Assembly: GCA_002347125.1 (NCBI GenBank)
Contig: DDXG01000237.1
Location: 1 to 11,071 of the forward strand
Direction: 5' to 3'
Length of the DNA: 11,071 nucleotides
Source: Phycisphaerales bacterium UBA2266
GTDB lineage: Bacteria; Planctomycetota; Phycisphaerae; Sedimentisphaerales; Anaerobacaceae
The notes beneath the pieces were generated by a model. That model was not told where the DNA came from and searched no databases. It saw nothing but the letters and a program-made list of their open reading frames with translations. The position numbers and the translations under genes are program-made. This document shows, one piece after another, positions 7,435 through 11,071 of the stretch (position 1 is the first letter of the stretch; every line of letters starts with the position of its first letter).

Positions 7435-9438
7435 ATGGGACGCAGACTCTGTATCGTACTGGCGATCCTTACAGCGGCCATGACGCCGCGCGCAGAGACT
7501 GCACGCGCTGAGCAGCAGGAACCAGACGCCGCACCCCACCTGTTCGATATGTCGATTGAGCAGTTGATGGAGATGGAGGTGCAGACCGTCCACGGCGCAT
7601 CCAAGTACAACCAGAAGGTAACCGAGGCCCCCTCGTCAGTCACCATCATTACCGCCGAGGATATCCAGGTCTACGGCTACCGGACCCTGGACGAAATCCT
7701 CCGCGGCGTGCGGGGGTTCTACACCACCAACGACCGCAACTACACCTATCTCGGAGTCAGGGGTTTCGGCGTGCCGGGCGACTACAACAGCCGGATTCTC
7801 CTGCTCGTCGACGGCTTCCGGATCAACGACAATGTGTACGACCAGGCTTATGTCGGCGACGAATTCCTGCTCGATGTCGACATCATCGACCGCATTGAGA
7901 TTATTCGCGGACCGGGGTCAAGCCTCTACGGAAACAGCGCCTTCTTCGCCGTCGTCAGTGTGATCACCAAGAGCGGCAAGGCGCTGGACGGTTTCGAAGG
8001 GTCTACAGGTCTGGGCAGCTACGATGCCTTCCGACAGCGCGTCAGCTACGGCAAGGAGTTCCCCAACGGCTGGGATACGCTGCTCTCGTACACCCACCAC
8101 CGGGAGACAGGCCCCGACGTCTACTTCAAGGAGTATGACAATCCGGCCAACAACTTCGGCTGGGCCAACGGCTGCGACGACGCCCAACACAGTAACCTGT
8201 TCGCCAAGCTTCGCGCGGGGAATGTCACCCTGCACGCGGCGCATGTATCCAGGGAAAAGGGGGTCCCGACGGGCGCCTGGGGGACTATATTCAACGACGA
8301 CCGCAACGATACGCACGAGAAGACCACCAACCTCGGGCTGACCTATCAGCGCGCCTTCGACAACGGGATCGAGGCCGAGGGCCGGCTGGCCTTCGGCCAC
8401 AATCACTACGGAGGCCGGTACGTCTATCCCGGCCCCATCAGTGGTTATGACGCCAGCACCGGTTACTGGGTCGGCACGAGCCTCCAGTTGGCCAAACAGA
8501 TCAACGAACAGCACAAACTGATATGGGGAATAGAATACCGCGACGACCGCCAACAGGCCCAGGACTACTACGACGACACGGGCGTATACCTCAACGATGA
8601 AAGAGGCGCCGACCAGATAGGCGTCTTCGTCCAGGACGAATTCCGCGTGTGTGAGAATGTGATTCTCAACGCGGGCCTGCGGTACGACGCCTACAGCACC
8701 TTCGGCGGCACCACCAACCCCCGCTTCGCCCTCATCTACAAGCACACGCAGGAGACCATCCTCAAGGCGATCTACGGTACGGCGTTTCGAGCCCCGTCCG
8801 CCTACGAGATGTACTACAACGACGGCGGCTGGTCCATGAAGACCAACCCGTCGCTGCGGCCCGAATCGATCACCACCTACGAACTGATACTCGACCAGTA
8901 TATCGGCCACGGGCTCTGGGGCAGTGTCTCGGCCTTCATCAACGAGATCGACGACCTCATCGAGAGCGTTGAAGACCCCGCCGACGGGCTCATGGTCTTC
9001 CAGAACACCAGCACCGTCAAGGCCAAGGGCCTCGAATTCGAGCTTACCGGCAAGCTCAGGAACGGCTGGCGGACCCGAGCTTCCTATTGTTTCGTCCGCG
9101 CCGAGAACCGCGACACCGACAGCCTTCTGCCCAACTCCCCCAGGCATATCGGCAAGCTGAACCTGACCGTCCCGTTGCCGGCCGACAAATTCTTCGCGGG
9201 CCTCGAACTCCAATACACCGGCAAACGCCGGACGCTCACAGGACACCACGCCGACGGCGCATTGGCCGCCAATCTGACTATCCACGGCGAGGTTCGCCCC
9301 AATCTGGACGTCTCCGTGAGCGTGTACAACCTGTTCAACCAGCGCTACGGCCATCCCGGCTTCGCCGAACATGCACAAGAAATCATTTATCAGAATGGAA
9401 CCACCTTCTGGTTCGATCTGACCTATCGCCACAAGTAG
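7435..9438 (+). CDS. TonB-dependent outer-membrane receptor
   Basis: This is a 667-residue outer-membrane active transporter or sensor energised by TonB. A signal peptide is cut most likely after Ala25 (ARA-EQ). The stretch MSIEQLMEMEV (about 39-49) is a probable TonB box. The plug domain (about 62-175) has VTIITAEDI, YLGVRGFG, ILLLVDGFRIND and the hallmark IEIIRGPGSSLYGNSA. The rest is the 22-strand barrel, with typical elements such as FVQDEF, LNAGLRYD, YGTAFRAPSAYEMYY, NPSLRPESITTYEL, and a final strand WFDLTYRHK. The length is usual for BtuB/CirA-type receptors, and no FecA-type N-terminal signalling domain is present. GGAAG at 7419-7423 lies 11 bp before the ATG. The YfiR-like gene follows after 6 bp, so the receptor is probably co-transcribed with the signalling genes. 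The ligand cannot be told from sequence. Confidence 0.95.
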   Translation: MGRRLCIVLAILTAAMTPRAETARAEQQEPDAAPHLFDMSIEQLMEMEVQTVHGASKYNQKVTEAPSSVTIITAEDIQVYGYRTLDEILRGVRGFYTTNDRNYTYLGVRGFGVPGDYNSRILLLVDGFRINDNVYDQAYVGDEFLLDVDIIDRIEIIRGPGSSLYGNSAFFAVVSVITKSGKALDGFEGSTGLGSYDAFRQRVSYGKEFPNGWDTLLSYTHHRETGPDVYFKEYDNPANNFGWANGCDDAQHSNLFAKLRAGNVTLHAAHVSREKGVPTGAWGTIFNDDRNDTHEKTTNLGLTYQRAFDNGIEAEGRLAFGHNHYGGRYVYPGPISGYDASTGYWVGTSLQLAKQINEQHKLIWGIEYRDDRQQAQDYYDDTGVYLNDERGADQIGVFVQDEFRVCENVILNAGLRYDAYSTFGGTTNPRFALIYKHTQETILKAIYGTAFRAPSAYEMYYNDGGWSMKTNPSLRPESITTYELILDQYIGHGLWGSVSAFINEIDDLIESVEDPADGLMVFQNTSTVKAKGLEFELTGKLRNGWRTRASYCFVRAENRDTDSLLPNSPRHIGKLNLTVPLPADKFFAGLELQYTGKRRTLTGHHADGALAANLTIHGEVRPNLDVSVSVYNLFNQRYGHPGFAEHAQEIIYQNGTTFWFDLTYRHK

Positions 9439-9444
9439 AAGAAT

Positions 9445-10062
9445 ATGAGCACGGCCCGACGATCCATCATGGCTGCAACGGCGACGGCGATCCTCATCGC
9501 CTCGCTCGCGGCCTGCGCCGTCGGCGATACCGCTCAGAGCACCGAATACCAGATCAAGGCCGCCTTCATCTTCAACTTCCTCAAATTCGTCGACTGGCCG
9601 GCGGACCCCAACAGCGACCCCAACAGCCCGATCATCATCGCAGTCATCGGCGAGAACCCCTTCGCAAAGGCCTTCGAGCCGCTCCAGGCCAAGCAGGTCG
9701 GCGGCCGGCAGGTCCTCATCAGGACATATAAAGGCCGCCAGGAACTGAAGGACTCCGACGGCATTGCCCGCTTCGCCGATCGCCCCGATCTCCCGTCGAT
9801 CAAGGCCTGTCATATACTCTTTGTCGCCAGGTCCGAGAAGCAGCATATCAAGGATATACTCAAGCCCATCGAGAACGCCCCCATCCTTACCATTGCGGAT
9901 ATGCCGGGGTTCCTGGAGGCCGGAGGTGTCATAAACTTTGTGCTGGAGGACCAGAAAGTGCGGTTCGAGACGTCCGCTCGATCCGCCAAACGGGCCCGAC
10001 TCAACATCCGGGCCCAGCTTCTGCGCCTGGCCACGCGCGTGATTAAGGATGATGCCGAATAG
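9445..10062 (+). CDS. YfiR-family (DUF4154) periplasmic protein, possibly a lipoprotein
   Basis: This 205-residue exported protein matches the YfiR/DUF4154 pattern: an early EYQIKAAFIFNFLKFVDWP (about 34-52), a central ACHILFVARSE, LTIADMPGFLEAGGVINFV, and a closing VRFETSARSAKRARLNIRAQLLRLA. In Pseudomonas aeruginosa, YfiR is periplasmic and represses YfiN, an inner-membrane CHASE8-HAMP diguanylate cyclase. The N-terminus has an apparent lipobox LAAC with Cys24, so it may be lipid-anchored; an alternative ATG at 9469 would keep the same signal. Apart from Cys24 only Cys122 is seen, so the disulfides described for Pseudomonas YfiR cannot form. The gene starts 6 bp after the receptor and ends 63 bp before the sensor kinase, whose periplasmic domain is its likely partner. 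Confidence 0.9.
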   Translation: MSTARRSIMAATATAILIASLAACAVGDTAQSTEYQIKAAFIFNFLKFVDWPADPNSDPNSPIIIAVIGENPFAKAFEPLQAKQVGGRQVLIRTYKGRQELKDSDGIARFADRPDLPSIKACHILFVARSEKQHIKDILKPIENAPILTIADMPGFLEAGGVINFVLEDQKVRFETSARSAKRARLNIRAQLLRLATRVIKDDAE

Positions 10063-10125
10063 ACCGATAGCTAATCATGTGGACCGGATTCTGGCCCGCA
10101 GCCCCAAGCGACGGAGGCCTGATTC

Positions 10126-11071
10126 ATGCGTTTTCTGAGAGACATTGCCATTCGAAACAAACTCATCGCCATCATCATGACGGCCAGCGTGGGGGCCCTC
10201 ATGGTCGCCGGCGCCGCCATCGTTTCTTGTGAATGGGCCGTTCAACGCAGGCACCTTGTGCGGGACCTTCGGGTCCAGGCCGAAATGGTGGCCGAGAACG
10301 TCCGGGCCGCCGTCATGTTTGACGACGGGCAAGACGCCGCGGACACACTGGCCGCCCTCGCGGCGCAACCGGCCATCATCTCCGGCACCGTCTGGAGGGA
10401 CGGCGGTATTTTTGCATCCTACCACCGCGACGCCAACGAGCCGCAGCGACACCAGGATCAGCACACGGACCCCGCCGGTCTGTTGCAGGGCCGAGGTTTC
10501 CAGATGGCTGGCGGGCACGTCATTGTCGTCGAAGCCGTGGCCGTCGGCGGCGAGACCGTGGGGATTGTCTGTCTGCACTCCGACATGCATCTGATGTACG
10601 CCCGACTTCGAGGCACGGCGCTTATCGTCCTGGCGGTTGTAATGTGTTGTTCGCTGGCCTCGTATCTCGTCTCACTGAGGCTTCAGGCCGTCATCTCCCG
10701 CCCCATCCTCAGCCTCGCCGAGGTGGCTCGGAGCGTATCTGGGGACAAGGAGTACTCGCTGCGGGCCCTCAAGCAGAGCGATGATGAGATAGGCCAACTG
10801 ATCGACGCCTTCAACGAAATGCTCTGCCAGATCCAGCAGCGGGACCTTGCCATGGTGTCCACCAATCGGGATCTCGAACAGCGCGTCGAGGAGCGCACCG
10901 TTGCTTTGACGGAAACCAACAAGCGGCTCACCGCCCAGGTGGCCGAACGAAAGGTGGCCGAAGAGAGCCTCCGGAAAGTCAACGCGCAGCTCCGGGACTC
11001 CGTCGAGCGAGCCAATATGCTGGCCAGGGAAGCCACCGCCGCCAACCAGGCCAAGAGCCAGTTCCTCGCCA
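10126..11071 (+). CDS. CHASE8-like/HAMP sensor histidine kinase, N-terminal part (truncated by window end)
   Basis: The first 315 residues of an inner-membrane sensor are present. The ATG at 10126 has GGAGG at 10113-10117, eight bases upstream. Transmembrane helix 1 covers about residues 12-34. The following periplasmic segment (about 38-155) resembles CHASE8: LRVQAEMVAENVRAAVMFDD, then AADTLAALAAQPAIISGTVW. Transmembrane helix 2 is about 160-184. A HAMP domain follows (about 185-240: SRPILSLAEVARSVSG, SDDEIGQLIDAFNEMLCQI). Next comes a long coiled coil (about 245-305) with the LEQRVEERTVAL signature common before histidine kinase domains. The last visible residues, NQAKSQFLA, match the start of HisKA, which normally continues with the phosphorylated His shortly after; that His is outside the window. 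It is therefore most likely a histidine kinase, perhaps hybrid, and not a GGDEF cyclase. Its neighbour suggests regulation by the YfiR-like protein. Confidence 0.88.
   Translation, partial: MRFLRDIAIRNKLIAIIMTASVGALMVAGAAIVSCEWAVQRRHLVRDLRVQAEMVAENVRAAVMFDDGQDAADTLAALAAQPAIISGTVWRDGGIFASYHRDANEPQRHQDQHTDPAGLLQGRGFQMAGGHVIVVEAVAVGGETVGIVCLHSDMHLMYARLRGTALIVLAVVMCCSLASYLVSLRLQAVISRPILSLAEVARSVSGDKEYSLRALKQSDDEIGQLIDAFNEMLCQIQQRDLAMVSTNRDLEQRVEERTVALTETNKRLTAQVAERKVAEESLRKVNAQLRDSVERANMLAREATAANQAKSQFLA

Noticed and set aside
7202..7483. Short + strand open frame in the gap before the receptor.
   Set aside because: It overlaps the receptor's signal-peptide coding region, lacks a credible ribosome binding site and has no protein-like pattern.
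7918..9846. Long open frame on the minus strand (642 residues) opposite the receptor and YfiR-like genes.
   Set aside because: It spans two well-supported genes on the other strand and has the same Val/Gly/Asp-rich shadow composition without recognisable motifs.

Overview
The window is GC-rich, gene-dense bacterial DNA in which every supported gene lies on the + strand. A Gram-negative cell plan is clear: there are lipobox-type signal peptides, a TonB-dependent outer-membrane receptor and a periplasmic YfiR-family protein. The mix (a large glycoside hydrolase lipoprotein with a lectin-like insert, a tandem M16 peptidase pair, a Lys/Arg/Ala-rich small protein) resembles Planctomycetota of the Phycisphaerae type. 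That placement is inferred from gene style and was not tested; no rRNA or other marker gene is present.

Region 1 (1-6390) is a probable three-gene operon. A GC-rich leader with competing hairpins precedes a 1249-residue GH2 beta-galactosidase lipoprotein, whose catalytic barrel is interrupted by a LamG/concanavalin-like domain. Its stop codon overlaps the start of an M16 peptidase-like gene (ATGA), and a second M16 gene follows 8 bp later. Both M16 proteins are 410 residues long. The first has lost the zinc site but keeps the REKRGLxY motif; the second has the HxxEH zinc site but has lost that motif. They look like complementary subunits of one heterodimeric peptidase.

Region 2 (6391-7434) holds a candidate terminator, a good candidate promoter, and a small basic protein of unknown function with a strong ribosome binding site. 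A 487-bp non-coding stretch follows and carries a nested inverted repeat.

Region 3 (7435-11071) is a second operon: a TonB-dependent receptor, a YfiR-like (DUF4154) protein, and a sensor kinase that runs off the window end. The kinase's periplasmic part looks like CHASE8 and is followed by HAMP, a coiled coil and the first residues of a HisKA domain. In the Pseudomonas Yfi system, YfiR represses YfiN, a CHASE8-HAMP-GGDEF diguanylate cyclase. Here the same input architecture appears to be joined to a histidine kinase and placed beside an outer-membrane receptor. This suggests an envelope signalling relay from receptor to YfiR-like protein to kinase, and it is the most interesting system in the window.
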